Shown here: piece after piece, positions 1 through 10,421 of the stretch
Layout of the letters: each line of letters begins with the position of its first letter
Position numbering within the stretch: the stretch's first letter is position 1
Origin: Yersinia proxima
GTDB taxonomy: Bacteria > Pseudomonadota > Gammaproteobacteria > Enterobacterales > Enterobacteriaceae
DNA length: 64,000 nucleotides
Assembly (NCBI RefSeq): GCF_902170785.1
Contig: NZ_CABHYG010000004.1
Span: forward strand, 62,001-126,000
Reading direction: 5' to 3'
Translations under genes and position numbers: made by a program
Notes under the pieces: model-generated
What the model saw: the letters and a program-made list of their open reading frames with translations, nothing else
Told to the model about the DNA's origin: nothing
The model's database searches: none

Positions 1-819
1 ATTATAAGGCGTTGGCGTATCTAAGTCTTTACGACTAATGGTGCCATTATAGCTATCCCCCATGCCGTAAATAACCGTCGGGTCCGTTTGCAGTCGCATA
101 CCAATACGTAAACGGTTGATAAACACCGACGCCACTTTGGTTCGCTCTTCATTGACCGCCGTTTCTTTTTCGATGATTGACGCCATAGTCACCAGGTCGC
201 CTGGGGTTTTGTAAGGCAACGACTTATCACGCCCCTGCCAAATTTCATCGACAGTTTTTTCCATCTTCACATGGGCACGTTTGAGTAATGCCAGGTCAGT
301 GGTTCCGGCAGTATATGAATAGGTATCTGGATAAAGCCACCCTTCGGGATGTTCGCTGTCCTTTAATCCCAGTAATACCGCGATTTCGGCATCACTCTTC
401 CCATCCAATACATGCTTTATATATTTTGATTGTTGTAATTCATCCATCCAATCACGCAGCCGCTTGCCTTCAATGAAACGCACGGTAAATTGGGCTTCTT
501 TACCGCTGGCGAGCAGCTCCAGCATGCCGCGCACTGTCATCCCGGGAGTAAAGCGATAGGTTCCCGCCTTAAATTTGGCTAACTCGGGTTCAAGGCGCAG
601 CAGCCAGGGGAACCAGCGAGTATTTTTAATCAGGCCGTCGCGTTGCAGCAAATTCTCCAGTGCCACTCGCCCCGTCCCCGCCGGAAGTTTAAAGATGGTC
701 TCTTGCTGGATAGCCAACGGCCTATCAGCAAAGTGTTGTACTCTCTGGTAACCCAACAGCAGCAATCCCAAACAGATAGCGACAAAAAGGATTAATGCTT
801 TGGTGCTTTTTATTTTCAT
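1..819 (-). CDS. mltG: Endolytic murein transglycosylase MltG (3' end outside the window)
   Basis: This inner-membrane lytic transglycosylase cleaves nascent peptidoglycan strands and helps set glycan length. The frame reads from an ATG at 819 to the window edge, giving 273 codons. The E. coli protein (YceG) is about 340 residues, so roughly the last 65 are missing. A short cytoplasmic N-terminus (MKIKSTKA) is followed by one hydrophobic anchor at about residues 9-24. A LysM-like region follows, then the YceG core with the IIEKET segment that carries the catalytic glutamate. It lies 52 bp downstream of pabC on the same strand, as in E. coli, where tmk and holB follow. The truncation is only the window boundary. 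Confidence 0.93.
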   Translation of the reverse strand, partial: MKIKSTKALILFVAICLGLLLLGYQRVQHFADRPLAIQQETIFKLPAGTGRVALENLLQRDGLIKNTRWFPWLLRLEPELAKFKAGTYRFTPGMTVRGMLELLASGKEAQFTVRFIEGKRLRDWMDELQQSKYIKHVLDGKSDAEIAVLLGLKDSEHPEGWLYPDTYSYTAGTTDLALLKRAHVKMEKTVDEIWQGRDKSLPYKTPGDLVTMASIIEKETAVNEERTKVASVFINRLRIGMRLQTDPTVIYGMGDSYNGTISRKDLDTPTPYN

Positions 820-871
820 CGGGCAGCCATCTTCATATTAAAGGTAGTCATAGGTACAAAAATCAAAATCC

Positions 872-1705
872 TCATGCAGCCTTTACTTCGCAGCAATGAA
901 GATTTAAGAAATCAAATAACTGGCGCGAATGGTAAATCCACGGTTCGGCGCGATTTACCGGCTCAATCCTATTCACCGAGAGTAGCGGCATCAGCGCGTT
1001 ACAAACGATAACTTCATCTGCATCGGCCAACACGTCCACTGGCTGTGACACAATTGCCACCTGCTGACCATGGGTGGCCAGGCAGTTAATAATTCGCTGG
1101 CGCATTATGCCATCTACACCAGACTGGCGCAGATCTGGGGTAAATACTTTATCCCCCTTACGCCAAAATAAATTAGCCGCACAGCATTCCACCAGCATAC
1201 CTTGAGTGTCAAGCACCAGCGCCTCATCTGCGGCTGTCTGGTCAAGATGCGCGCGAATCAACACCTGTTCAAGGCGGTTCAAGTGTTTAACACCCGCCAG
1301 CAATGGGCTGCGTGCTAGCGATATCGGGCTGAGTGCCAAAGAAATCCCCCGCTCACGCCAATTATCATAATGAACTGGGTAATCACTGAGAGAAATAATC
1401 CGTGTCGGGTGCTGACATGCCGTGCCACTGTAGCCTCGTCCGCCGCTTCCCCGACTGATAATAACCTTCAACACCCCGTCTTCAGTATGGTTTGCCGCCT
1501 CAACCATTTCCTTGATCAATGCATTCCAGTTTACTGCGGGCATTAAGAGTCGTTCAGTCGCCTGCCGCAAGCGTGAGATATGCATATCCAGCCACACGAC
1601 TTGCCCGAGATAAACCCTGGCGGTAGTAAAGCAGCCATCGCCAAACTGCACAGAGCGGTCTGAAGCTGAAATCAAATTTTGTTCAACACCATTAATCCAG
1701 AACAT
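872..1705 (-). CDS. pabC: Aminodeoxychorismate lyase PabC
   Basis: PabC is a PLP enzyme of fold type IV that converts 4-amino-4-deoxychorismate to p-aminobenzoate plus pyruvate in folate synthesis. The 277-residue product has the usual family start (MFWINGVEQNLI, then DRSVQFGDGCFTT). The PLP lysine is expected in the VKHLNRLEQVL segment, and the conserved class-IV run DEALVLDTQGMLVECCAANLFW is visible. An AAGAGA ribosome site lies just upstream of the ATG. It sits between fabF and mltG, which is the standard enterobacterial order and ties folate synthesis to the fatty-acid cluster. Confidence 0.95.
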   Translation of the reverse strand: MFWINGVEQNLISASDRSVQFGDGCFTTARVYLGQVVWLDMHISRLRQATERLLMPAVNWNALIKEMVEAANHTEDGVLKVIISRGSGGRGYSGTACQHPTRIISLSDYPVHYDNWRERGISLALSPISLARSPLLAGVKHLNRLEQVLIRAHLDQTAADEALVLDTQGMLVECCAANLFWRKGDKVFTPDLRQSGVDGIMRQRIINCLATHGQQVAIVSQPVDVLADADEVIVCNALMPLLSVNRIEPVNRAEPWIYHSRQLFDFLNLHCCEVKAA

Positions 1706-1886
1706 TCAGATTCTCTTTAAATGGGAGTATTGGTTTTATATTCAGTTGAGCAAGCAGGATTGCCCATAAATATAAATTGTACCTGCTGACAGTATCAGAT
1801 TTAAACCCGTGGCTGTTTTCAGATTTGTCTCTTATTGAGACAATTATTATGGAGGGATATGAAGACTAATGCAGGGAAAACGAGTA

Positions 1887-1910
1887 AAGACCCGGAAGAC
1901 CGGGCCTTTT
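1887..1910 (-). terminator. Stem-loop after fabF
   Basis: A CCCGG-AAGA-CCGGG hairpin lies about 30 bp past the fabF stop, between fabF and pabC. Read on the minus strand it is followed by TCTTTACTCGTTTT, a broken U-tract. It is therefore a weak or partial terminator at best, and some read-through to pabC is likely. Confidence 0.5.
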
Positions 1911-1936
1911 GAGCAGTTGGAACTTAGCGGCCAAGG

Positions 1937-3178
1937 TTATACTTTGCGGAAAACCAAAGAACCGTTAGTGCCACCAAAGCCGAAGGAGTTACACAGGGTG
2001 TACTCCAAACCCTTTACCTGGCGAGCTTCGTGCGGAACAAAATCCAAATCACAACCTTCATCTGGATTATCCAGGTTGATGGTTGCTGGAATGGCCTGAT
2101 CACGCAGAGCTAAGATAGTAAAGATAGATTCAACTGCACCTGCTGCACCTAGCAAGTGCCCAGTCATGGATTTGGTGGAACTGACCATCACTTTATAGGC
2201 ATCTTCACCAAATACAGACTTAACTGCCTGCGTTTCGGCTTTATCGCCAGCAGGAGTTGACGTGCCGTGGGCATTGATATAGCCGATTTGAGACGTGCTC
2301 ACACCCGCATCACGTAATGCATTTACCATTGCCAAAGCTGCTCCAGAGCCGTTTTCCGGTGGAGAGGTCATGTGGTAAGCATCACTGCTCATCCCAAAAC
2401 CAACAACTTCTGCATAGATTTTTGCGCCGCGTTTTTTGGCGTGTTCATACTCTTCCAGCACCATCATGCCTGCGCCGTCGCCCAGAACGAAACCATCACG
2501 GTCTTTATCCCATGGGCGGCTTGCCGCTTCTGGATTATCGTTCCGAGTCGATAATGCGCGAGCGGCACCAAAACCACCGACACCCAATGGTGTACTGGCT
2601 TTTTCCGCACCACCCGCCAGCATGACATCAGCATCATTGTAAGCAATGATACGCGCTGCGTGGCCAATGTTATGCACACCAGAAGTACATGCCGTGGCGA
2701 TAGAAATGCTTGGCCCACGCATCCCATACATAATGGTCAAGTGGCCAGCAATCATATTAACAATGGTTGATGGTACGAAGAATGGGCTAATTTTACGTGG
2801 CCCACCATTCACCAGTGCGGTGTGGTTTTCTTCAATCAGACCCAGCCCACCAATACCAGAACCGATAGCGGCACCGATACGGGTAGCATTGGCTTCAGTG
2901 ACTGCAAGCCCGGAGTCTTGCATAGCTTGCATACCAGCAACAATGCCGTACTGTATGAATGCGTCCATCTTGCGCGCATCTTTACGCGGAATGAACTCAT
3001 CACAATTAAAATCTTTCACTAAGCCAGCAAATCGAGTTGCATAGGCACTAGTATCAAAATGGTCGATCAGGCTGATGCCACTCTGCCCGGCAAGAACAGT
3101 TTTCCATGTGGATTCGACTGTATTACCGACAGGAGACAACATGCCCAGTCCAGTCACAACAACTCGACGCTTAGACAC
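1937..3178 (-). CDS. fabF: Beta-ketoacyl-ACP synthase II FabF
   Basis: FabF is the condensing enzyme that elongates acyl-ACP with malonyl-ACP, including the palmitoleoyl to cis-vaccenoyl step. The product is 413 residues, normal for KAS II. The active-site cysteine is Cys164 in TACTSG. The two catalytic histidines lie in NAHGTST and [12 protein letters not shown], and the C-terminal NSFGFGGTN loop is intact. The start is GTG ([10 protein letters not shown]) with a strong GGAGG six bases upstream. That Shine-Dalgarno is half of a CCTCC-AA-GGAGG palindrome. An attenuator-like terminator separates it from acpP. Confidence 0.97.
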   Translation of the reverse strand: MSKRRVVVTGLGMLSPVGNTVESTWKTVLAGQSGISLIDHFDTSAYATRFAGLVKDFNCDEFIPRKDARKMDAFIQYGIVAGMQAMQDSGLAVTEANATRIGAAIGSGIGGLGLIEENHTALVNGGPRKISPFFVPSTIVNMIAGHLTIMYGMRGPSISIATACTSGVHNIGHAARIIAYNDADVMLAGGAEKASTPLGVGGFGAARALSTRNDNPEAASRPWDKDRDGFVLGDGAGMMVLEEYEHAKKRGAKIYAEVVGFGMSSDAYHMTSPPENGSGAALAMVNALRDAGVSTSQIGYINAHGTSTPAGDKAETQAVKSVFGEDAYKVMVSSTKSMTGHLLGAAGAVESIFTILALRDQAIPATINLDNPDEGCDLDFVPHEARQVKGLEYTLCNSFGFGGTNGSLVFRKV

Positions 3179-3213
3179 GGTTGTCCTCCAAGGAGGGAAA
3201 ATAACACTTAGGA

Positions 3214-3247
3214 CAAAAAAAACTTAGGCGGTCGAGTGACCGCCTAA
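3214..3247 (-). terminator. Terminator/attenuator between acpP and fabF
   Basis: A perfect 10-bp stem (TTAGGCGGTC/GACCGCCTAA, loop of four) is followed on the minus strand by an eight-base U-tract. It lies 26 bp past the acpP stop and 36 bp before the fabF start. It should let acpP be expressed far above fabF, which fits the very high demand for acyl carrier protein. Confidence 0.88.
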
Positions 3248-3272
3248 CTATCAAAACTTAAAGCATGTACGC

Positions 3273-3509
3273 TTACTGCTGGTTAGCGTTGATAAAATCA
3301 ATAGCTGCCTGAACAGTAGTGATTTTTTCTGCTTCTTCGTCTGGAATCTCAGTATCAAACTCTTCTTCCAGAGCCATTACCAGCTCAACGGTGTCCAGAG
3401 AATCCGCGCCAAGATCTTCAACGAAAGAAGCACTGTTCTTCACTTCGTCTTCTTTAACACCCAGTTGTTCAACGATGATTTTCTTAACGCGTTCTTCGAT
3501 AGTGCTCAT
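3273..3509 (-). CDS. acpP: Acyl carrier protein AcpP
   Basis: AcpP is a small acidic carrier whose 4'-phosphopantetheine arm holds growing acyl chains for fatty-acid, lipid A, lipoate and AHL synthesis. It has 78 residues. The DSL phosphopantetheinylation motif is in GADSLDTVE, with Ser37 counting Met. The sequence is essentially that of the E. coli protein ([12 protein letters not shown]). It lies between fabG and fabF. It is also the acyl donor used by the YenI synthase encoded 42 kb away in this window. Confidence 0.98.
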
Positions 3510-3662
3510 ACTCTTAAATTTCCTATCAAAACTCGCTTTCGCGATGGTTTTCGTAGTGTATAAAATGTTGAAAAAGATGCAACTAAATCTAGGCTGGTCA
3601 AACCACGATTTTACGCTATTTTGCGGTTTTTACCTCAAATAACGCAAATACTTTCGTGATTT

Positions 3663-4397
3663 TTAAATCATATACATGCCGCCATTGACATGTAACGTTT
3701 CACCAGAGATGTAGCCGGCCTCATCAGAGGCTAAAAATGCAACAGCGCTGGCGATTTCTTTTGCTTCCCCAAGCCGGCTAGCTGGTACTTGGGCTAAAAT
3801 GCCTGCGCGTTGATCATCTGTCAACGCCTTAGTCATGTCTGTCTCAATAAAGCCAGGTGCGACAACGTTGACAGTAATGCCACGTGAAGCAACCTCACGC
3901 GCCAAAGACTTGCTAAAACCGATCAGACCCGCTTTAGCTGCCGCGTAGTTAACCTGCCCTGCATTGCCCATTGTCCCAACTACAGAACCAATGGTGATGA
4001 TACGCCCAAACCGCTTTTTCATCATAGCTCGCAATACCGCTTTTGACAGACGGAATACAGAAGTCAGATCGGTGTCAATAATATCTTGCCACTCATCATC
4101 CTTCATACGCATCAGCAGGTTATCACGCGTAATCCCTGCATTATTCACTAAAATGTCGACTTCTCCAAATTCCGCACGAATCGTTGCCAGAACTGACTCG
4201 ATTGACGCGGGGTCCACGACATTCAGCATTAAACCTTTACCCTGGTCACCCAAATAGGCGCTGATGGCTTCAGCACCCTTTTCACTGGTCGCCGTACCAA
4301 TAACACGGGCACCGCGCTCAGCCAATAATTCTGCAACCGCACGGCCAATACCGCGACTCGCGCCAGTTACCAGCGCAATTTTTCCTTCGAAGCTCAT
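3663..4397 (-). CDS. fabG: 3-oxoacyl-ACP reductase FabG
   Basis: FabG is the NADPH-dependent short-chain dehydrogenase that reduces beta-ketoacyl-ACP. The Rossmann motif TGASRGIG starts near residue 12, NNAGIT follows, and the Ser-Tyr-Lys triad lies in GSVVGTMGNAG and NYAAAKAG. The start chosen is the ATG of MSFEGKIALV at 4397. It gives 244 residues, exactly the E. coli length, and has AGAGGG seven bases upstream. An in-frame ATG eight codons earlier overlaps the fabD stop and lacks a good ribosome site. Confidence 0.96.
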   Translation of the reverse strand: MSFEGKIALVTGASRGIGRAVAELLAERGARVIGTATSEKGAEAISAYLGDQGKGLMLNVVDPASIESVLATIRAEFGEVDILVNNAGITRDNLLMRMKDDEWQDIIDTDLTSVFRLSKAVLRAMMKKRFGRIITIGSVVGTMGNAGQVNYAAAKAGLIGFSKSLAREVASRGITVNVVAPGFIETDMTKALTDDQRAGILAQVPASRLGEAKEIASAVAFLASDEAGYISGETLHVNGGMYMI

Positions 4398-4410
4398 GTT
4401 ACCCTCTTTC

Positions 4411-5340
4411 TTAGTTTTCAAGCGCGCTGGTCAGCGTAGCGACATCGTTTACCGGTGCTGCGGCCAAAGTATCCACGATACGCTTGGTCAAACCAGTCAA
4501 GACCTTACCCGGCCCAACTTCTAACAGCAGCTCAACACCTTCTGCTGCCATAAATTCAACACTCTCAGTCCAACGTACCGGATTATACAACTGACGCACC
4601 AATGCGCTACGAATCGCCTCTGGTGATACTTCAGTTTTCACATCTACGTTGTTGACGACAGGGAATAACGGTGCCTGGAATTCAATTTCGTCCAGAGCAA
4701 TGGCCAGCTTATCTGCCGCAGGTTTCATCAGCGCACAATGAGATGGCACACTAACAGGCAATGGCAAGGCACGCTTTGCACCAGCGGCTTTACAAGCAGC
4801 GCCAGCGCGTTCTACCGCCTCTTTATTACCAGCAATAACCACCTGACCCGGTGAATTAAAGTTAACTGGCGAGACAACCTGCCCAAGGGCTGAATCCTCA
4901 CAGGCTTTGGCGATGGATTCATTATCCAAACCAATAATCGCGTACATGGCACCAGTACCTTCAGGTACTGCTTCTTGCATCAATTTGCCGCGTAATTCAA
5001 CCAGACGAATCGCCTGTGTGAAATCGAGCACACCAGCGCATACCAGAGCGGAGTATTCACCCAAGCTATGGCCCGCCATCATCGCAGGCAGTTTACCGCC
5101 TTGATGCTGCCAAACACGCCAGATAGCAACAGATGCCGCCAATAGAGCCGGTTGCGTCTGCCATGTTTTATTCAATTCTTCAGCCGGACCTTGTTGTACT
5201 AGCTGCCACAGGTCATAACCCAGTACTGATGAGGCTTCACTGAAAGTCTCTTCAACTATCGGAAATTGTGCGGCCAAATCGGCCAGCATGCCAAGGGATT
5301 GAGAACCCTGGCCTGGAAATACCATTGCAAATTTCGACAT
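4411..5340 (-). CDS. fabD: Malonyl-CoA:ACP transacylase FabD
   Basis: FabD transfers malonyl from CoA to AcpP, feeding every elongation cycle. The product has 309 residues. The nucleophile is Ser92 in GHSLGEYSA, the N-terminal GQGSQ oxyanion loop is present, and the conserved histidine lies in VPSHCALM near residue 200. It sits between fabH and fabG with short spacers, consistent with an operon that continues from plsX-fabH. Confidence 0.97.
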   Translation of the reverse strand: MSKFAMVFPGQGSQSLGMLADLAAQFPIVEETFSEASSVLGYDLWQLVQQGPAEELNKTWQTQPALLAASVAIWRVWQHQGGKLPAMMAGHSLGEYSALVCAGVLDFTQAIRLVELRGKLMQEAVPEGTGAMYAIIGLDNESIAKACEDSALGQVVSPVNFNSPGQVVIAGNKEAVERAGAACKAAGAKRALPLPVSVPSHCALMKPAADKLAIALDEIEFQAPLFPVVNNVDVKTEVSPEAIRSALVRQLYNPVRWTESVEFMAAEGVELLLEVGPGKVLTGLTKRIVDTLAAAPVNDVATLTSALEN

Positions 5341-5377
5341 TTTGCTTTCCTGTTAAACCAAAAAAGGTCCTGTTAAA

Positions 5378-6331
5378 TCAGAAGCGAACCAGCGCTGAGC
5401 CCCAGGTAAAGCCGCCGCCAAACGCTTCCAGCAGCACTAACTGCCCACGTTGAATTCGCCCATCTCGTACTGCTTCGTCAAGTGCCGCAGGTACGGATGC
5501 CGCAGAGGTGTTGCCATGACGATCGAGCGTGATCACCACTTTATCCATCCCCATGCCTAATTTTTTAGCCGTTGCGCTAATAATACGCAGATTAGCCTGA
5601 TGCGGCACCAACCAATCCAGCGCTGAGCGATCCAGATTATTGGCCTGCAATGTCTCATCCACAATGTGGGCAAGCTCAGTGACCGCAACTTTAAACACTT
5701 CATTGCCCGCCATAGTGACATAGGCTGGCTGTTCTTGGTGTTGGCGATCCTGATATGGCAATTTGAGCAATTCACCATAGCTGCCATCTGCGTGCAAATG
5801 AGTAGAGAGAATGCCCGGCTGCTCTGATGCACCTAACACCACGGCACCGGCACCATCGCCAAACAGAATAATGGTGCCGCGGTCTTCTGGATCCAGTGCA
5901 CGAGAAAGTGCATCAGAACCAATGACCAGCGCATATTTGACTGCACCACTTTTCACGTACTGATCAGCAACACTAAGTGCATAGGTAAAACCAGCACAAG
6001 CTGCGGCCAGATCGAAAGAGGCAGCATCTTTGATCTCTAGCATTTGCTGCACCTGGCAGGCCGAACTTGGGAAAGCATGGCTTGACGAGGTGGTCGCTAC
6101 GATAATCAGCCCGACATCATCTTTTGCAATACCGGCCATCTTCAGCGCTTTTTCAGCCGCCTTGAAACCCATAGTTGCAACAGTTTCATCAGGGGCAGCA
6201 ATACGCCGTTCACGAATACCTGTCCGGGTGACAATCCACTCGTCCGACGTATCCACCGTTTTTTCTAAATCAGCATTAGTGCGCACTTGTTCGGGCAGAT
6301 AACTCCCCGTACCGAGAATCTTAGTATACAT
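5378..6331 (-). CDS. fabH: Beta-ketoacyl-ACP synthase III FabH
   Basis: FabH starts fatty-acid synthesis by condensing acetyl-CoA with malonyl-ACP. The product has 317 residues. The Cys-His-Asn triad is visible: Cys112 in AAACAGF, His in VPHQANLRI, and Asn in GNTSAAS. The gene begins six bases after the plsX stop, so it is translationally close to plsX. The family and order are those of E. coli. Confidence 0.97.
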   Translation of the reverse strand: MYTKILGTGSYLPEQVRTNADLEKTVDTSDEWIVTRTGIRERRIAAPDETVATMGFKAAEKALKMAGIAKDDVGLIIVATTSSSHAFPSSACQVQQMLEIKDAASFDLAAACAGFTYALSVADQYVKSGAVKYALVIGSDALSRALDPEDRGTIILFGDGAGAVVLGASEQPGILSTHLHADGSYGELLKLPYQDRQHQEQPAYVTMAGNEVFKVAVTELAHIVDETLQANNLDRSALDWLVPHQANLRIISATAKKLGMGMDKVVITLDRHGNTSAASVPAALDEAVRDGRIQRGQLVLLEAFGGGFTWGSALVRF

Positions 6332-6337
6332 GTACGA

Positions 6338-7372
6338 TCAGTCACTCTTGGGTAAAACCGCTTCAAGGCGCGCGGCAATCCGTTGTGGGACTTGCCGCTG
6401 CACCGCCTGCACAGCCTGTTCGATGGCAACGGCGAATGCGCGTTGATTCGCAGCGCCATGGCTCTTGATTACGATACCCCGTAATCCTAACAGACATGCG
6501 CCATTATACTGGTCTGGGTTCAAATGACCGAACCGCTTAGCCACACGTTTTTGCAGCCAACGGCCAATAAGTTTAAGCCACCATGACTGTTTTTTGCTTT
6601 CGCCCGATGATTTGAGCAGTGACAAGAACATTCTTATCACACCTTCCATAGTCTTTAGAGTGACGTTACCCACGAAGCCGTCACAAACCATCACATCAGT
6701 CTTGCCTGTCAGCAAATCATTGCCTTCCAGATAACCAATATAGTTGATAGCCGGTGTATTTTTTAATACGGCGGCGGCTTCGCGGATATTATCCAATCCC
6801 TTGGTTTCTTCTTCGCCAATATTGAGCAAAGCAACACGCGGGTTTGTTATGCCGACAACTTCTTCTGCCATCACCGAACCCATGACGGCAAATTGCACCA
6901 GCATCGTACTGTCACATTCAACATTAGCCCCTAAATCCAGTACCACAGTTTTACTGCGCTGCTGATTTGGGATGACCGTCATCAATGCCGGGCGCTCTAT
7001 TCCATCCAGTGGCTTAATCATCATCTTCGCCAACCCCATCAATGCCCCCGTATTACCTGCACTCACACAGGCTGCTGCGTCACCGTTTTTGACAAGCTCC
7101 AATGCAATACGCATTGAAGTGCCACGACTGGCACGGATCGCTTGTGAGGGTTTAGCATCGCCGGCAATAACATGCTCAGCGGGGATTACCTGTAACCTTT
7201 CCAGCAACAAAGGATCGGCATTAACAAGTAACGAAGTGATGGTGTCGGGGTTCCCGACCAGCAGGAGTTTTAGTTTTGGATTAGAGGCCAGTGCCTGCAA
7301 TGAAGCAGGCACTGTGACGTGGGGACCGAAATCCCCACCCATTGCATCTAACGCTAGGGTTAGACAAGTCAA
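6338..7372 (-). CDS. plsX: Phosphate acyltransferase PlsX
   Basis: PlsX makes acyl-phosphate from acyl-ACP for the PlsY route to lysophosphatidate, at the cytoplasmic membrane face. The product has 344 residues with the family start ([12 protein letters not shown]) and the conserved GNTGALMG and DLGANVEC segments. It lies between rpmF and fabH on the same strand, the classic rpmF-plsX-fab arrangement that links ribosome and membrane synthesis. Confidence 0.96.
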   Translation of the reverse strand: MTCLTLALDAMGGDFGPHVTVPASLQALASNPKLKLLLVGNPDTITSLLVNADPLLLERLQVIPAEHVIAGDAKPSQAIRASRGTSMRIALELVKNGDAAACVSAGNTGALMGLAKMMIKPLDGIERPALMTVIPNQQRSKTVVLDLGANVECDSTMLVQFAVMGSVMAEEVVGITNPRVALLNIGEEETKGLDNIREAAAVLKNTPAINYIGYLEGNDLLTGKTDVMVCDGFVGNVTLKTMEGVIRMFLSLLKSSGESKKQSWWLKLIGRWLQKRVAKRFGHLNPDQYNGACLLGLRGIVIKSHGAANQRAFAVAIEQAVQAVQRQVPQRIAARLEAVLPKSD

Positions 7373-7408
7373 GGTATCGCCTTGCTAAAGAAGATTAGCA
7401 AGTACTAC

Positions 7409-8112
<704 letters not shown>

Positions 8113-8253
8113 AGGGCGCGCATATTAACTTTGTAACGACATAGAGTCAAAGAAAAAGGCCTTTTTACCGCACCTTTCACCAATATTCGCTTCCGAAGCG
8201 ACAGACAGTTTAAAATGCCTGATTAAATTACGCCACGGTTTATGGAAAATATT

Positions 8254-8835
8254 ATGCCGCAATTAGTTCTGGCCTCAACATCATCATACCGCCGCGCATT
8301 GCTGGAAAAACTGCAATTGCCTTTTATCACTGCTGCACCACAAACCGATGAAAGCCCATTGCAAGGCGAAAGCGCGGGTGCGTTGGTGCAACGGTTAGCG
8401 CAAGCAAAGGCCCAGGCGCTGGCCGCTCATTACCCACAACACTTGATAATCGGCTCTGATCAAGTGTGCGTTATCAACGGTGCCATCGTCGGAAAACCCC
8501 ATAATCATGCCAATGCGGTCAAGCAATTAGAACAAGCCAGCGGGCAATGTGTCACTTTTTATACCGGGCTGGCACTGCTCAATACAGCAACAGGTAGCCA
8601 TAATTGCCTCTGCGAAACATTTGATGTTTATTTCCGCAAATTAAATAGCGCAGAAATTGAGGGTTATTTAGTGCGAGAACAACCGTGGAATTGTGCAGGC
8701 AGTTTTAAAAGTGAAGGGTTGGGCATCACTTTATTTGACAAGTTATCGGGCCGTGATCCGAATACTCTCATCGGCCTGCCGTTAATCGCCCTCACTCAAA
8801 TGTTAATTGAGCAAGGGGTCAATCCCTTACTTTAA
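8254..8835 (+). CDS. yceF: Maf-family nucleotide pyrophosphatase YceF
   Basis: YceF is a Maf/HAM1-fold house-cleaning pyrophosphatase; the E. coli enzyme prefers m7GTP. The Maf signature [15 protein letters not shown] begins at residue 5, and the catalytic aspartate lies in IGSDQVC. The [15 protein letters not shown] segment is typical. The ATG at 8254 (MPQLVLAS) gives 193 residues, matching the E. coli start. An in-frame ATG four codons earlier at 8242 is possible but less family-like. It is divergent from yceD, as in E. coli. Confidence 0.93.
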   Translation: MPQLVLASTSSYRRALLEKLQLPFITAAPQTDESPLQGESAGALVQRLAQAKAQALAAHYPQHLIIGSDQVCVINGAIVGKPHNHANAVKQLEQASGQCVTFYTGLALLNTATGSHNCLCETFDVYFRKLNSAEIEGYLVREQPWNCAGSFKSEGLGITLFDKLSGRDPNTLIGLPLIALTQMLIEQGVNPLL

Positions 8836-8885
8836 AATGCGGATAACTTTAAAATACGGATAGTTTTAAAACAGCTAGCCGCATT

Positions 8886-9845
8886 TTAAATCGCCGCTTT
8901 CTTACGTAATACCGCCAGGCAATGGCGCAATTGATTATCCAAAGGGGCTTCAATGCGCATGGTTTCACCGGTATTCGGATGTTCAAAACGTAAAGCGGCG
9001 GCATGCAGGAATAAGCGATGTAACCCTGTCCCCTGCAATTGGCTATCAAATTCTCGGTCACCATAGCGATCATCAAATGCGATCGGGTGGCCGGCATGTA
9101 GGGCGTGCACGCGAATCTGGTGTGTACGGCCCGTTATCGGGCTGGCTTTCACCAAAGTTGCATGCTCAAAACGCTCTTCTATTTTAAAGCGCGTTTCAGA
9201 TGGTTTACCCTCACTACTGACTTTCACCATACGCTCGCCACTTTGCATAATATTTTTCAGCAACGGCGCTTGCACCGCTTTGCAATGGGATTGCCATTGC
9301 CCGCGCACCAAAGCCAAATAATCTTTTTGCATCCCTTTCAAGCGCAGTTGCTCATGTAAAGAGCGCAAAGCCGAACGTTTTTTGGCCACCAACAAAACAC
9401 CGGAAGTATCGCGGTCAAGGCGGTGAACCAATTCCAGGAAACGCGCTTCAGGGCGAAGTGCGCGTAATGCTTCAATCACCCCGAAACTTAAACCGCTACC
9501 GCCGTGAACAGCTGTACCAGAAGGTTTGTTTAACACTAAGAGATAATCGTCTTCAAATAGAATGCAATCAGCCAGCGCAGCCACTTTATCAAGTTTAGCT
9601 GATACCTGAATCTCTTCGCGCTCGGCAACACGTACCGGTGGTACACGTACCACATCACCGTCAGCCAGTTTATATTCTGGCTTAATGCGCCCTTTATTAA
9701 CACGAACCTCACCTTTGCGGACGATGCGATAGATCATACTCTTTGGCACACCTTTCAATTTCGTGAGCAAAAAGTTATCGATCCGCTGACCCGCTTCGTC
9801 GGCAGAAATGGTGATTAATTGTACTGCTGGATTATTCGTTTTCAT
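8886..9845 (-). CDS. rluC: 23S rRNA pseudouridine(955/2504/2580) synthase RluC
   Basis: RluC isomerises three uridines of 23S rRNA near the peptidyl-transferase centre. The 319-residue protein has an N-terminal S4 RNA-binding domain (about residues 14-75, with [17 protein letters not shown]) and the RluA-type catalytic domain. The active-site aspartate is in HRLDRDTSG. It is convergent with yceF and divergent from rne, as in E. coli. Confidence 0.96.
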   Translation of the reverse strand: MKTNNPAVQLITISADEAGQRIDNFLLTKLKGVPKSMIYRIVRKGEVRVNKGRIKPEYKLADGDVVRVPPVRVAEREEIQVSAKLDKVAALADCILFEDDYLLVLNKPSGTAVHGGSGLSFGVIEALRALRPEARFLELVHRLDRDTSGVLLVAKKRSALRSLHEQLRLKGMQKDYLALVRGQWQSHCKAVQAPLLKNIMQSGERMVKVSSEGKPSETRFKIEERFEHATLVKASPITGRTHQIRVHALHAGHPIAFDDRYGDREFDSQLQGTGLHRLFLHAAALRFEHPNTGETMRIEAPLDNQLRHCLAVLRKKAAI

Positions 9846-10060
9846 GGGGCGCGATTCTAATTACACCGAGGAATTAGCGCCACCCCTTTTTCTGTGCTTA
9901 ACTGTCATTCTGGCTATTTAAAGATAACGTTTGCGTGCATTTATTGTTTAATAAGACAACGATAGCCGCCAACACTGTGAATACAGTAAAAGAATCTTTA
10001 CGTAGACAGGTAAAGTCATCTTGCTATATCAGTGTCAGCAATGGAATAATGTGATTAATT

Positions 10061-10421
10061 CTGCGTTGATTCTCGTTAGACCAAGAGACTTGTGGAATAA
10101 TAAACTTTGCCTGATAACACAAAAACGCAGCAATGGCGTAAGACGTAATGTGAAATCAAGCAATTAGCGGGCTGCGGGTTGCAGCTTGGTCGGCAAGTGG
10201 GTCAGGCTCTGTTGTCTTATATTCAGAAGCTACCCTTTATATAAAAAGCGCTGTTTTTCAGAAAGAAACACAGGCTTACCGAAATAATGCGCCCCTATGC
10301 AGGCGACAACCGTGAGGTTGACGGCTTTGCTAGAAGACTCGGGGTCATCGGTTTACCCGACCATAGAGGTTATTTTGCCCGCAGTTCTAACGCCAATGTA
10401 AAAAAAACGAGTAAGTTAAAG
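10061..10421 (+). promoter_or_regulatory. rne 5' leader (rne5-type autoregulatory element)
   Basis: The 576-bp rluC-rne gap holds the rne promoter region and long leader. Short blocks next to the start codon match my recollection of the E. coli rne leader, for example GTGAGGTTGACG at about 10311, TTATTTTGCCCGCAGTT at about 10369 and ACGCCAATGTAAAAA at about 10389. In E. coli this roughly 361-nt leader folds into hairpins that RNase E itself cleaves, limiting its own mRNA. The 5' boundary given here assumes the E. coli length and is approximate. Confidence 0.75.

Noticed and set aside
1869-2099. Plus-strand frame overlapping the end of fabF
   Set aside because: It starts in the fabF terminator and is antisense to the conserved KAS II C-terminus; it is a shadow.
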